From NCBI GenBank assembly GCA_035574315.1, contig DATLYW010000033.1:1-64000 (forward strand): a stretch of 64,000 bases of DNA. The letters are read 5' to 3'. The position numbers and the translations under genes are program-made. This document shows, piece by piece, positions 10,306-19,050 of the stretch (positions within the stretch are counted from its first letter, which is position 1; each line of letters starts with the position of its first letter). The stretch is from Candidatus Zixiibacteriota bacterium. Its GTDB lineage: Bacteria > Desulfobacterota > Binatia > UBA9968. Under the pieces are notes generated by a model that saw only the letters and a program-made list of their open reading frames with translations, ran no database searches and was not told the DNA's origin.

Positions 10306-13300
10306 GCGGTCCGGCCTTCCGTCTGCATCAACCCGAGGATGCCCTCCAGCGGCACGGCAACCCAATCCGGGCGGTTGTTGAGCTCGTAGCCGAGCTCGTA
10401 GATCGCCTTCTCCAGCAGGTAAAGGTCGAGCAGCAGCTCGGTCTCGGGGCCGGGCCTGGGCAGAAACGGCTGCTGGCTTACGGCCGCGAAATAACCCTTC
10501 AGGTATCCCACCGAGACCCAGAAGGTCCAGTAGCCCGCCCACGGACGCAGCTGCACGGCGTCGTCGGGACGTATGTCGCCCGCACGGAGCTGCGTGACGG
10601 CGGCATAGTTGAACGAGCGCAGCATGCTGGCGACGTCGCGCAGCGGGGAGCGCTTGAGCCGCCGCTCGCTCAGCGGGCGAGCCGGTTCCCCCTCGAAGTC
10701 GATGATCACGAAGTCCTTGCCGGTGAAGAGTACCTGGCCGAGGTGAAGATCGCCGTGGCAGCGCAGGCGATAGCCACTGATCTTGGTGTCGACGATCGCC
10801 CGGAAACGTCCGATGATGGCGCTCTTCAGGGCGAGCACTTTCTCCGCCGCGGGCCGGACCGCTTCCGGCACCTCCTTCAGCCGTTTTTCGAGCAGCGAGA
10901 ACGTCTGCTCGGCGAGGGTCCGCATGCTGTGAAAGAGCGAGCGTCGGTAGAACGGCGAAAAGGGCTCGGGCGCGAACGCGGGGTCCTTCTCGTCGGAGGC
11001 CAGCGCCGCGTGCAGCTCGCCGCAGCGGCGGCCGAGAAGTTCGGCCAAAGGAAGATAAGAACCGATGGCGTCGCTCACCCGGGTCGGGATCTCCCCCGAG
11101 GCTAGATCGAGGAGCCGCGCGCGCGGCACGGCCGCCTCCGCGGCCTCGGGCCGCCGCGTCAAGATCTCCTCGAAAAAGCGGCCGAGGCAGTCCAGCGTGT
11201 AGCGCCAGGCGTCGCCCTCGTTGGCGATCCACCCCTGCAGCACTCCTGCGGTGGCGGGCTCGGCGCGTCCCCTGCGCATCTCGAGAAAGCCGGCGAGCGG
11301 CGGGACGTGGGCGAACGATGTCCTTTCGGTGATGAAGCGGCCGATCTCGAGATCCGGGTTGAGCCCTTCGCCGACGCGCCGGAACACCTTCAGGATGAAA
11401 CGGTCGCCGAAGAGGACCGAGGTGTTGCTCTGCTCGCGCTTGATCAGCGAAGGCTCGAGGGAAGCTTCGGGACCGCCGCGCAGCGCGCGAAATGCCTTTG
11501 TGGGGTGCGCGGCCAGCTCGATCGTGTCGCCGTCGAAACGCCGCCCGCGCTCGATGGCGCGCAGCAGCGACTTGCAGAAGCGCGGGTCGTAGAGCGCGTC
11601 GTAGAGGATGCCCTCGCTTTCCTCCCCGGCGCGCCTGATCTTGACCTGCGCGACCACGGATTGGGGATAGGCCTGGCGGATCTCGAAGGCGCGGTCCCCC
11701 GTGGCGAAGGCGAGCGGGAGCAGGTAGACTTCGGGCGCCCCTCCCAGGTACTGCACCTCCCAGGTCGTCCAGTAGGCGGTCCCGGAGTCGAACGAGAGCG
11801 GCACGGCGTCGAGCCGCCTGACGGAGCGGATATAGCGCGCCTTGCCCCCGAACCAGCGGCAGGTGAGCAGGAACGCGGGGAGGATGCGCTCGAGCATTGG
11901 CCGGGATTTGCCGAGCAGAAGATCGCTCCACGACGCCGAGACCTCCAGCGTCGCCGGCGCGAAGTCCGCCGCCGCAGCCCGCACCTCCGAGACCTCCGCC
12001 GGCTGGAGCTTGAACCAGTAGAAACTGTGGGGGCCGAGCGTCAGGAAATAGGGCAGGTCCCCGATGGCGGGAAAGCGGGTGTGGCCGAACAGCTCGACCG
12101 GGGTCATTCCCTTGTAGGCCGAGAGGTCCAGCTCGACGAAGTTGACGAAGCGCGAGAGGTTGGCTGCGACCAGGATGATCTCCGACTCGTAGCGGCGCAG
12201 GAAGACGAGCACCTTGCGGTTCTCGGGCAGCACGAACTCGATCGAGCCGCGGCCGAAGGCGCGATAGTTCTTGCGCAGGAGGATGAGCCGCTTCATCCAC
12301 CACAAGAAAGAGCTCAGGTTCTGCTGCTGGGCTTCGACGTTGACGGTCTCGTAGTGGTGCTCCGGGTCGATGATCACCGGGAGATAGAGCTGTTGCGGGT
12401 TGGCCCGGGAAAACCCCGCGTTCTTGTCGGCGCTCCACTGCATCGGGGTGCGCACGCCGTTGCGGTCGCCCAGGTAGATGTTGTCCCCCATGCCGATCTC
12501 GTCGCCGTAGTAGACCACCGGCGTCCCGGGGAGCGAGAACAGCAGGCAGTTGAGCAGCTCCATCTTGCGGCGGTTGTTGGCGAGGAGCGGCGCCAGCCGG
12601 CGGCGGATGCCGAGATTGATCCGGGCGCGCGGGTCGTTGGCGTAAACCTTGTACATGTAGTCGCGATCCTCGTCAGTGACCATTTCCAGCGTCAGCTCGT
12701 CGTGGTTGCGGAGGAACAGCGCCCACTGGCTGGTCTCCGGAATCGGCGGCGTTTGCTCGAGGATGTCGATGATCGGAAAACGGTCTTCCATGTGGATCGC
12801 CATGAAGAGCCGGGGCATGACCGGGAAGTGAAACGCCATGTGGCATTCGTCGCCTGCGCCGAAATAGGCGACCGCGTCCTCCGGCCACTGGTTGGCTTCG
12901 GCGAGCAGCATGCGGTTCTTGTACTTGAGGTCGATGTGCTGCCGCAGCTGCTTGAGAAAGGCGTGGGTCTCCGGGAGATTCTCGCAGTTGGTCCCCTCGC
13001 GCTCGTAGAGATACGGGACCGCGTCGAGTCGCAGGCCGTCGACCCCCAGATCGAGCCAGAAGTCGAGCACGTTGATCACCGCCTTGCGGACGTCCGGATT
13101 GTCGAAGTTCAGGTCGGGCTGGTGCGAGTAGAACCGATGCCAGTAGTAAGCCTTGGCGACCGGGTCCCAGGACCAGTTCGACGGCTCGAAATCCTTAAAG
13201 ATCACGCGGCTGTCCCGGTACCTTTCCTGGCTGTCGCTCCAGACGTAGAAGTCGCGCGCGCTCGTGCCCGGCTTTGCTTCGCGCGCGCGGCGGAACCACG

Positions 13301-13670
13301 GGTGCTGGTCCGAGGTGTGGTTGATGACCAGCTCCGTGATCACCCGCATCCCGCGCTCGTGGGCCTCGTTCAGGAATACCTTGAAGTCGTGGAGCGTGCC
13401 GTAGTCGGGGTGGATCGAGCTGTAGTCCGCGATGTCGTAGCCGTCGTCGCGCAGCGGCGAGGGATAGAAGGGCAGCAGCCACAGCGCGGTGACGCCGAGG
13501 TCCTGGAGGTAGTCGAGCTTGCTCGTCAACCCGATGAAATCGCCGATCCCGTCGGCGTTGCTGTCGCAGAACGCGCGCACGTGCAGCTCGTAGATCACCG
13601 CGTCCTTGTACCACTGCGGGTTGTCCTCCAGGGGCGACAGCGCGGTCTTGGCTTTGCGGCTCACGGACAC
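10302..13670 (-). CDS. treS: Trehalose synthase / maltokinase fusion protein
   Basis: A 1122-residue two-enzyme fusion. The first ~560 residues are a GH13 trehalose synthase that interconverts trehalose and maltose: [15 protein letters not shown] at the N-terminus, [17 protein letters not shown] with the nucleophile, [16 protein letters not shown] with the acid/base, and [12 protein letters not shown]. From about 590 to the end is a maltokinase (Mak, Pep2) domain of the aminoglycoside-phosphotransferase fold, with [12 protein letters not shown] as catalytic loop and [14 protein letters not shown] as metal-binding motif. The product, maltose-1-phosphate, is the substrate of GlgE encoded just upstream. 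Start GTG 13670 (alternative GTG 13664) follows the glgE stop by four bases. The fusion would let maltose pass from one active site to the next. Confidence 0.94.
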   Translation of the reverse strand: MSVSRKAKTALSPLEDNPQWYKDAVIYELHVRAFCDSNADGIGDFIGLTSKLDYLQDLGVTALWLLPFYPSPLRDDGYDIADYSSIHPDYGTLHDFKVFLNEAHERGMRVITELVINHTSDQHPWFRRAREAKPGTSARDFYVWSDSQERYRDSRVIFKDFEPSNWSWDPVAKAYYWHRFYSHQPDLNFDNPDVRKAVINVLDFWLDLGVDGLRLDAVPYLYEREGTNCENLPETHAFLKQLRQHIDLKYKNRMLLAEANQWPEDAVAYFGAGDECHMAFHFPVMPRLFMAIHMEDRFPIIDILEQTPPIPETSQWALFLRNHDELTLEMVTDEDRDYMYKVYANDPRARINLGIRRRLAPLLANNRRKMELLNCLLFSLPGTPVVYYGDEIGMGDNIYLGDRNGVRTPMQWSADKNAGFSRANPQQLYLPVIIDPEHHYETVNVEAQQQNLSSFLWWMKRLILLRKNYRAFGRGSIEFVLPENRKVLVFLRRYESEIILVAANLSRFVNFVELDLSAYKGMTPVELFGHTRFPAIGDLPYFLTLGPHSFYWFKLQPAEVSEVRAAAADFAPATLEVSASWSDLLLGKSRPMLERILPAFLLTCRWFGGKARYIRSVRRLDAVPLSFDSGTAYWTTWEVQYLGGAPEVYLLPLAFATGDRAFEIRQAYPQSVVAQVKIRRAGEESEGILYDALYDPRFCKSLLRAIERGRRFDGDTIELAAHPTKAFRALRGGPEASLEPSLIKREQSNTSVLFGDRFILKVFRRVGEGLNPDLEIGRFITERTSFAHVPPLAGFLEMRRGRAEPATAGVLQGWIANEGDAWRYTLDCLGRFFEEILTRRPEAAEAAVPRARLLDLASGEIPTRVSDAIGSYLPLAELLGRRCGELHAALASDEKDPAFAPEPFSPFYRRSLFHSMRTLAEQTFSLLEKRLKEVPEAVRPAAEKVLALKSAIIGRFRAIVDTKISGYRLRCHGDLHLGQVLFTGKDFVIIDFEGEPARPLSERRLKRSPLRDVASMLRSFNYAAVTQLRAGDIRPDDAVQLRPWAGYWTFWVSVGYLKGYFAAVSQQPFLPRPGPETELLLDLYLLEKAIYELGYELNNRPDWVAVPLEGILGLMQTEGRTA

Positions 13671-13674
13671 TCCG

Positions 13675-15633
13675 TCACATGAAGTAGTCGAAATCGCCCT
13701 CGCGGCGCACGCGGCGCCGGACGCGGAAGAGATGCGCGGGTACGCCATGTGGGTCGAGCTGCACGTAGTTGCGCGGGCCGTGCCAGAGATAGCGGGCGCC
13801 GCTCAAGAGATCGTGAACCTGGAACGGCTCCTCCGCGGGAAGCCCGAGTTCCTCGAGCGGTAGCTCCACCCAGCCCGACCGCGTGTGGTGCGGGTCCAGG
13901 TTGACCACGACCAGAACCACGTTGTCTAGGTCGTCGGTGGACTTGCTGAAGCACAGGAGATCCTCGTTGTCGACCGGATGAAAGCGCAGGCCCGCGTCGC
14001 GCTGCAGGGCGGCGTTTTCCCGGCGGATGCGGTTCACCAGCGCGATGAAGTCCTTGAGGCTGGCGGGGTCGTCGCGATTCCAGTGCCGGATCTCGTACTT
14101 CTCCGAGTCGAGATATTCCTCGCTTCCCGGCTCGCGCGCCGCCCGCTCGCACAACTCGAAGGCCGGGCCGTAGATGCCGTAGCTCGCGCCGAGCGTCGCC
14201 GCCAGCACCAGGCGCGCCATGAAGGCGGGGCGGCCGCCGGCCTGGAGGTATTCGGTCAGGATGTCCGGGGTGTTGGGCCAGAGGTTGGGGCGGAAGAAAT
14301 CACGGACGGCCGGCGCGGTCAGCTCGGTGAAATAACGGGTCAGCTCCCATTTGGTATTGCGCCAGGCGAAGTAGGTATAGGACTGGCTGAAACCGAGCTT
14401 GGCGAGCCGGTACATGACCTTGGGGCGCGTGAATGCTTCGGACAGGAAAATGGTCTGCGGATAGGCTTTCTTCACCTCGGCGATCACCCACTCCCAGAAA
14501 GTAAACGGCTTGGTGTGCGGGTTGTCGACGCGGAAAACGTGGACTCCCTGCTCGGACCAGAAGAGAAAAACGCTCTTCAGCTCCTCCCACAGCTCGCGCC
14601 AGCGCTCGGTCTCGAAATCGAACGGGACGATGTCCTGGTACTTTTTGGGCGGATTCTCCGCGTACTGCATGGTTCCGTCGGGCCGCCGGCGGAACCACTC
14701 GGGATGCTCCCGCACGTAGGGGTGGTCGGGGGTGCACTGGAACGCGATGTCGAGGGCGATCTCGATGCCGTGCTCCCGCGCCCGCCGCACCAGCGCACGG
14801 AAGTCGTCGAGCGTGCCGAGCTGCGGATGGACCGACTTGTGGCCGCCTTCCTCCGACCCGATCGCCCAGGGACTGCCCGGATCGTCGGGGCCGGCGTCGA
14901 GCGCGTTGTTTTTTCCCTTGCGAAACGATTTGCCGATGGGATGAATCGGGGGCAGATAGAGCACGTCGAAGCCCATCGCGGCGACATACGGCAGCATCGC
15001 GGCGCAGTCGGCGAGCGTTCCGTGTCGGCCCGGTTCGGCCGCGCAGGAACGGGGAAACATCTCGTACCAGGCCCCGAAGCCCGCCAGCGGCGGGTCGACG
15101 CTGATCCGAAGCTCTTTGTCGTAAGTGGTCGCCAGGGAACGATCCGGGTACCGGGCCGTCAGCGCCGCCAGCTCGGGCGCCAGGGCGGCGGCTATGGCCG
15201 CTCCGTCGCCTTTCTCGAGTACCGCCGCGTGGTCGCGGAGCTTGCGGCCGTCCGCGTCGCCGGCGCGCTCGGCCGCCCGGCGGACGAGCTCCGCGCCCGC
15301 CGCAAGGTCCGCGCCCACCTCCTGCCCCGCTTCCACTTTCTTGGCCAGCGCCTGACGCCACGACTGGAAGCGATCGACCCACGCGACGATCGTGTAGCGG
15401 TATTCCGTGAGCTCGCGGACGGGAAAACGCCCGCGCCAGCGATCGTTGACCAGCGGCTCCATCGCGACTTCCGTCCATTGGGGATCTTCGCGGCGGCGAT
15501 AGAGCAGAGCCGCGCAAACGGCGTCGTGACCGTCGGCGAAAATGTCCGCTTCCACCGTGACCGTGTCGCCGACGACGCGCTTGGCGGCAAAGCGGCCGCC
15601 GTCGACCTCGGGCTCAACCGCTTCGATCACCAC
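13675..15633 (-). CDS. glgE: Alpha-1,4-glucan:maltose-1-phosphate maltosyltransferase
   Basis: GlgE is a GH13_3 transferase that adds maltose units from maltose-1-phosphate to glucan. Visible motifs are [28 protein letters not shown] with the Asp nucleophile, [14 protein letters not shown] with the Glu acid/base, [11 protein letters not shown] and [16 protein letters not shown] 15633 is chosen: it sits after a GGAGG-like site and puts [15 protein letters not shown] at the N-terminus, where homologues begin, giving 652 residues. A longer frame from GTG 15744 (689 residues) has no family similarity in its extra part and no ribosome-binding site, but cannot be excluded. First gene of the glucan operon, behind a candidate promoter at 15772-15802. 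Confidence 0.95.
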   Translation of the reverse strand: MVIEAVEPEVDGGRFAAKRVVGDTVTVEADIFADGHDAVCAALLYRRREDPQWTEVAMEPLVNDRWRGRFPVRELTEYRYTIVAWVDRFQSWRQALAKKVEAGQEVGADLAAGAELVRRAAERAGDADGRKLRDHAAVLEKGDGAAIAAALAPELAALTARYPDRSLATTYDKELRISVDPPLAGFGAWYEMFPRSCAAEPGRHGTLADCAAMLPYVAAMGFDVLYLPPIHPIGKSFRKGKNNALDAGPDDPGSPWAIGSEEGGHKSVHPQLGTLDDFRALVRRAREHGIEIALDIAFQCTPDHPYVREHPEWFRRRPDGTMQYAENPPKKYQDIVPFDFETERWRELWEELKSVFLFWSEQGVHVFRVDNPHTKPFTFWEWVIAEVKKAYPQTIFLSEAFTRPKVMYRLAKLGFSQSYTYFAWRNTKWELTRYFTELTAPAVRDFFRPNLWPNTPDILTEYLQAGGRPAFMARLVLAATLGASYGIYGPAFELCERAAREPGSEEYLDSEKYEIRHWNRDDPASLKDFIALVNRIRRENAALQRDAGLRFHPVDNEDLLCFSKSTDDLDNVVLVVVNLDPHHTRSGWVELPLEELGLPAEEPFQVHDLLSGARYLWHGPRNYVQLDPHGVPAHLFRVRRRVRREGDFDYFM

Positions 15634-15771
15634 CCGCCTCCGCCCCTCCAAGCCCCCTGCGCCGCCAGGGCTTTTGTGCCGGCGGCCGGTCCGGTCCCGT
15701 CGTATCGAATTTGAAGGAGGTTGCGACAAAGCCAGGAGCCTCACGTAAGCCGGAAAGCAACCGACGCTTTT

Positions 15772-15802
15772 ATTCTAGCACCCCGGCGCCCGGGATGTTC
15801 AA
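15772..15802 (-). promoter_or_regulatory. Candidate promoter of the glgE-treS-malQ-glgB-glgA-glgC-treZ operon
   Basis: Reading the minus strand, TTGAAC (15802-15797) is followed after 19 bases by an extended -10, TGC-TAGAAT (hexamer 15777-15772). The spacer is long, but the TG-n extension compensates. It falls in the gap between the diadenylate cyclase stop and glgE, at the head of the operon. The spacer also holds a GC-rich hairpin (CCCGG/CCGGG). Assignment is by eye only. Confidence 0.35.
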
Positions 15803-15849
15803 GCCGCGAAGCCGGAGGATTCTAGGAACGGTCGCGGACGGTGGGCGCT

Positions 15850-17040
15850 TCACTTGGGCGAGCTGTCCGAAGAAGCCCGCTTGAGCGAAAGCCTCACCGC
15901 GGCCGGGTTGATTTCCTGGAGATTCATGTCTTTCGGCACGCGGATGTTTCTCTCGGAAAGGTTGAAGGTGCGCCGCCCCAGCTCGGCCAGTGAGCCGTCC
16001 ACGGTGAAGCGCAGCTTGCGCCTGTCGAAAAGGTAAAACGCCCTTCTCGGCCCGGTGAAAGTCGCGGCGACCTCGGGGGGCTGGATTTCCTCCAGACGCA
16101 AGTCGGCCGGAAGGTTCTCCACCACCACGGGAACCTTGAAGGTGGTCTCCACGGTTTTCGAGCCCGGGACGAAAATGTACCAGAAGCCGATCGCCAGCGA
16201 GAGGGCGACGGCCTTGGCGATCCAGTTCTCGCGCAGGAGGTCGGCCGGAAGGCTGCGATGGTCGTTGGTCGGGAATTTCTCGCTGTAGAACTCCTGGATG
16301 ACGGTGCCCAGCTCCTGAGCGGTGCCGAGCTGGCGCAGACGGCCGTCGCGCGCGACCGAAACGGTTCCGCGCTCCTCCGAGACCACCAGGCACAAGACGT
16401 CCGTGAGCTCGGCGAGACCGAGCGCGGCGCCGTGGCGGGTGCCGACGTTGGCGAGCTGGGCGAGGTCCTTGGACAGCGGCAGGTGAACGGCGAAACGGGT
16501 GACCCGGTCGTTTTCGATCACCACTGCGCCATCGTGGCCCGGCGAATGGGGATCGAAGATGCTCTTCAGCAGGGGCCCGCTCAGCTTGCCGTCGATCGGG
16601 ATGCCCCCGGTGATGTGGCGCTCGAGCGGGTCGTTGCCGCGAATGACGACGAGGGCTCCGATCCTGTCCTTGGCGAGATCGGCGAGGTTGCGGGCGAGGA
16701 TGTCCACGGTGTCGTTCGGCGGGGCCACGCTTTTCCGCCCGAGACTCCATACCGCGATGCGCTCGAAGATCTGGCGCAGCTCCTCCTGGAAGATGACCAC
16801 GATCATGATCAGGAAGACCGCGAAGAAGCCCTGGAAGATCCAGGCGGTCATTTGCAGATCGAGCTGGCGCGCGATGATGTAAACCGCCCCGAGGATCACG
16901 ATGCCGCGCACGACGAAAGCCGCGCGGGTCTGCCGTGCCCAGACGATCGCCGTGTAGAGCAGGACGGCGACGAAGACGATGTCGATGACCTCCGCCAGCG
17001 AAATCACGCGGAACGGATTGAACATGGAGATGTCGTTCAT
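15850..17040 (-). CDS. Diadenylate cyclase (CdaA-like) fused to YbbR-like domain
   Basis: A 396-residue protein. Three membrane helices (about 18-36, 40-60, 66-86) precede a DisA_N-type diadenylate cyclase domain (about 105-235) that would make c-di-AMP from two ATP. The first catalytic motif is intact as DGA (residues 170-172, HDGAVVIE). The second reads TRHG at 201-204 where the family normally has RHR, so the last Arg is Gly. Behind a fourth helix (272-290) comes a YbbR-like region (about 295-385). In Firmicutes these are two adjacent genes (cdaA, cdaR); here they are one polypeptide. C-di-AMP often governs osmotic balance, which fits the trehalose operon next door, but that link is inference. 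Start ATG 17040, with no strong ribosome-binding site. Confidence 0.85.
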   Translation of the reverse strand: MNDISMFNPFRVISLAEVIDIVFVAVLLYTAIVWARQTRAAFVVRGIVILGAVYIIARQLDLQMTAWIFQGFFAVFLIMIVVIFQEELRQIFERIAVWSLGRKSVAPPNDTVDILARNLADLAKDRIGALVVIRGNDPLERHITGGIPIDGKLSGPLLKSIFDPHSPGHDGAVVIENDRVTRFAVHLPLSKDLAQLANVGTRHGAALGLAELTDVLCLVVSEERGTVSVARDGRLRQLGTAQELGTVIQEFYSEKFPTNDHRSLPADLLRENWIAKAVALSLAIGFWYIFVPGSKTVETTFKVPVVVENLPADLRLEEIQPPEVAATFTGPRRAFYLFDRRKLRFTVDGSLAELGRRTFNLSERNIRVPKDMNLQEINPAAVRLSLKRASSDSSPK

Positions 17041-17192
17041 AGCCAGGCGACGGAACCCCTCAATCGAAAAATAGCACGCCCGGCCGTTGCAGGGAATTCC
17101 CGCCGCGATCTTTCGGGCCTGCGCCCGCCGTTTGATCCGGCGGCCCGAAAAAGGGTAATGTCGAATCGAACTCTGGATCCGGGAGGGCCGCT

Positions 17193-17582
17193 ATGGCACG
17201 CATCGTTCATTTAGCGCTCAAGGTCGACGATCTGGACAGAAGCGCCGAGTTCTACGAAAAGGTCTTCGGCTTCGTGCCGGTCGAGGAAAGCAGGGTCCGG
17301 GACCACACGTCCCTCCATCTTTCGGACGGCACCATCGATCTGGCCCTGATCAGGTACGACCGCGAGGCGTCCGCCGAATCGCTCGCCTCGGGAAAAGGGC
17401 CGTGCATCCATCACTTCGGGATCGAGGTCGACGACATGGAGGAAGCCGCTGCGGAGCTCGTCCGCTTCGGCTGCGAGATCATCAGCGATCCCGGGGTGGT
17501 TCCCGTCAAGTTCCGGGCTCCCGGCGGCACCGTGGCCGAGATCGTCCCCGCAAATCGCTACAGGAAGCCGGGCGAAGCTTAG
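17193..17582 (+). CDS. VOC-family (glyoxalase-like) protein
   Basis: A 129-residue single vicinal-oxygen-chelate unit with two beta-alpha-beta-beta-beta modules. The metal-ligand positions look occupied: His in IVHLALKV, His in IHHFGIEV and Glu in VAEIVPANR near the C-terminus. Such proteins include lactoylglutathione lyase and methylmalonyl-CoA epimerase as well as dioxygenases; the sequence does not decide which. It has a GGGAGG-type site before ATG 17193. It converges on the TonB-C-like gene, with 21 bases between stops, and is probably monocistronic. Confidence 0.75.
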   Translation: MARIVHLALKVDDLDRSAEFYEKVFGFVPVEESRVRDHTSLHLSDGTIDLALIRYDREASAESLASGKGPCIHHFGIEVDDMEEAAAELVRFGCEIISDPGVVPVKFRAPGGTVAEIVPANRYRKPGEA

Positions 17583-17603
17583 GGGGATTCTTCGGGAGTC
17601 CCG

Positions 17604-17963
17604 TTACTTCCCCGGGGGCGCTTTCGCCTCGAGAGCGACGACCGAATTGGGGCGAAAGCGGATTTCCACGTCCCGTGTCTCGGATCGCTTCAGTATCGAG
17701 ATCAGCGGCGGAAAGGGAGTTACCGAGCGCACCGCTTCCAGCGCGGAGCCGTCGAAGTCCTTGCGGCCGGAAGACTTCGCGACGCGCAGCTCCGTCACGC
17801 GTCCTGCCCGGTCGATCGTGAAGGCGACCGTGGCCTGCAGCTTTTCGGACTTGGCCGGCATTTTCCACGCCGACTGGACGCGCTTCTGGACCTGTCCCAG
17901 ATAGCCCTCGAAAGTCTGCGGCGTAGCCGCGAAAACCAGGGCGAAACTCAAGCTCAACAGCAT
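17604..17963 (-). CDS. Secreted TonB C-terminal-domain-like protein
   Basis: A 119-residue protein with a short signal peptide (MLLSLSFALVFAA) and one domain resembling the C-terminus of TonB/TolA energy transducers: YLGQVQKRVQSAWKMP, then VAFTIDRAGRVTELRVAKSSG and FDGSALEAVRSVTPFPPL. The TonB N-terminal membrane anchor and proline-rich spacer are missing, so it is not a TonB itself. It is probably a free periplasmic domain that binds an envelope protein. It stands alone between a VOC gene and the divergent regulator. Family match is good; role unknown. Confidence 0.7.
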   Translation of the reverse strand: MLLSLSFALVFAATPQTFEGYLGQVQKRVQSAWKMPAKSEKLQATVAFTIDRAGRVTELRVAKSSGRKDFDGSALEAVRSVTPFPPLISILKRSETRDVEIRFRPNSVVALEAKAPPGK

Positions 17964-18132
17964 GGCACGCTCACCTCTCTCGTCGACCTCAGCCTCCCGA
18001 CCCGCTTTTCGCCCCGCCGGGCGCCAGTCGTGCGCCCTAAGCTAAACGCACTCCACAGGACTGTCAAGGACGGTCCGCGTTTCGCCGGGCCTTCCCTGCG
18101 TTCGGCCGCGCATTCGCGGACGGGCCGGCCTC

Positions 18133-18168
18133 TTGAATCATTGCCAGTATATCGTAATATTCGAATAT
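18133..18168 (+). promoter_or_regulatory. Promoter/operator of the regulator-Ehr operon, apparently leaderless
   Basis: TTGAAT (18133-18138) and TAATAT (18155-18160) are separated by 16 bases and form a good sigma-70-type promoter. The expected transcription start, about seven bases after the -10, coincides with the ATG at 18167. A perfect 12-bp palindrome ATATTCGAATAT (18157-18168) covers the -10 and the first two bases of the start codon. It is the likely operator for the winged-helix regulator encoded immediately downstream. Confidence 0.55.
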
Positions 18169-18508
18169 GCCGAATTCCGGAGAGCTGCAAATTTTCAAGG
18201 CCGAGTTTTTTCGCGCCCTGGCTCACCCGGTTCGGATCCGCATCCTGGAGATTCTTTGCGGCGGCGATCGCAGTGTCCAGGAGCTGCAGGACGCGCTTCA
18301 GGTGGAGCAGCCGCTCGTCTCCCAGCAGCTTGCGGTGTTGCGCGCGAAGAACATCGTCGTGGCGCGCAAGCTCGGAACCACCGTCAAGTACTCGGTCCGG
18401 GACCCGCTCGTCGGCGAGCTGCTGAAAGTCGCCCGCCTCATTTTCGAGAAACGTCTGAAGGACACCCAGAACATGCTGCGCGAGCTCCGCAGGGAGAGCG
18501 GCCGCTAA
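18167..18508 (+). CDS. ArsR-family winged-helix transcriptional regulator
   Basis: A 113-residue ArsR/SmtB-fold repressor: FKAEFFRALAHPVRIRILEIL (helix 1-2), VQELQDALQVEQPLVSQQLAVLRAKNIVVARK (helix-turn-helix) and the wing TTVKYSVRDPLVGELL. It has no ELCVCDL metal box and only one Cys, so it is not a classical arsenic or zinc sensor. Its stop overlaps the ATG of the next gene (TAATG at 18506-18510), tying it to the membrane complex operon. The palindrome over its own promoter suggests autoregulation. The effector is unknown; redox state or a product of the complex are possible. Confidence 0.87.
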   Translation: MPNSGELQIFKAEFFRALAHPVRIRILEILCGGDRSVQELQDALQVEQPLVSQQLAVLRAKNIVVARKLGTTVKYSVRDPLVGELLKVARLIFEKRLKDTQNMLRELRRESGR

Positions 18509-19023
18509 TGCTGCTCTCGAAAATCCTGCGCACGGGCATCGTGACCGAGCCGCTCGACGACGAATCGGGGGAGCTCCTGCAGTTTTTCCACCAGGCCGGG
18601 GCGGATATCCGGCGCCGGCTCGGGCGCTCGTTGGCGGTGCGGGAGGTCGACGCGGGCTCGTGCAACGGTTGCGAGATCGAGATCGCCGGATTGACGGGGC
18701 CGGTTTACGACAGCGAACGCTTTGGCATTCACTTCGTCGCCTCTCCGCGGCATGCGGACCTGCTGCTTGTGACCGGACCGGTCACGCGCAACATGGAAGT
18801 GCCGCTGCGCAAGACTTACGAGGCGACGCCGGCGCCCAAGCTCGTCGTCGCGGTCGGGGACTGCGCCGCGAACTGCGGTGTCTTCGGCGGCGGCTACGGC
18901 GTGGTCGGCAGCGTCGCGGACGTGATCCCCGTGGACGTTCAGGTCCCGGGCTGCCCCCCCGAACCCGCCCAAATTCTGCGAGCGATCCTGGCAGCGGTCG
19001 GGCGGCTGCCGCGGAAAGGCTGA
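18508..19023 (+). CDS. NuoB/HyfI-like iron-sulfur small subunit of an Ehr-type complex
   Basis: A 171-residue protein of the complex-I 20-kDa / hydrogenase small-subunit family, which carries the proximal [4Fe-4S] cluster (N2). Four ligand cysteines are present: C52 and C55 in SCNGCEIEI, C119 in GDCAANCG and C149 in PGCPPEP. It would sit on the membrane-facing arm and pass electrons to or from the large subunit. It is first in the structural operon, whereas HyfI is usually last. It overlaps the regulator's stop and lies 27 bases before the first antiporter-like gene. The family call is safe; the complex type is argued under the large subunit. Confidence 0.9.
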   Translation: MLLSKILRTGIVTEPLDDESGELLQFFHQAGADIRRRLGRSLAVREVDAGSCNGCEIEIAGLTGPVYDSERFGIHFVASPRHADLLLVTGPVTRNMEVPLRKTYEATPAPKLVVAVGDCAANCGVFGGGYGVVGSVADVIPVDVQVPGCPPEPAQILRAILAAVGRLPRKG

Positions 19024-19050
19024 AACCACGGCCGCTCGCGACCCGGCTCC

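Noticed and set aside
8188..12438. A 1416-codon minus-strand open frame
   Set aside because: Only its last half (from GTG 10305) is malQ. The upstream part is the out-of-frame shadow of treS-mak, with Arg/Pro-rich low-information sequence.
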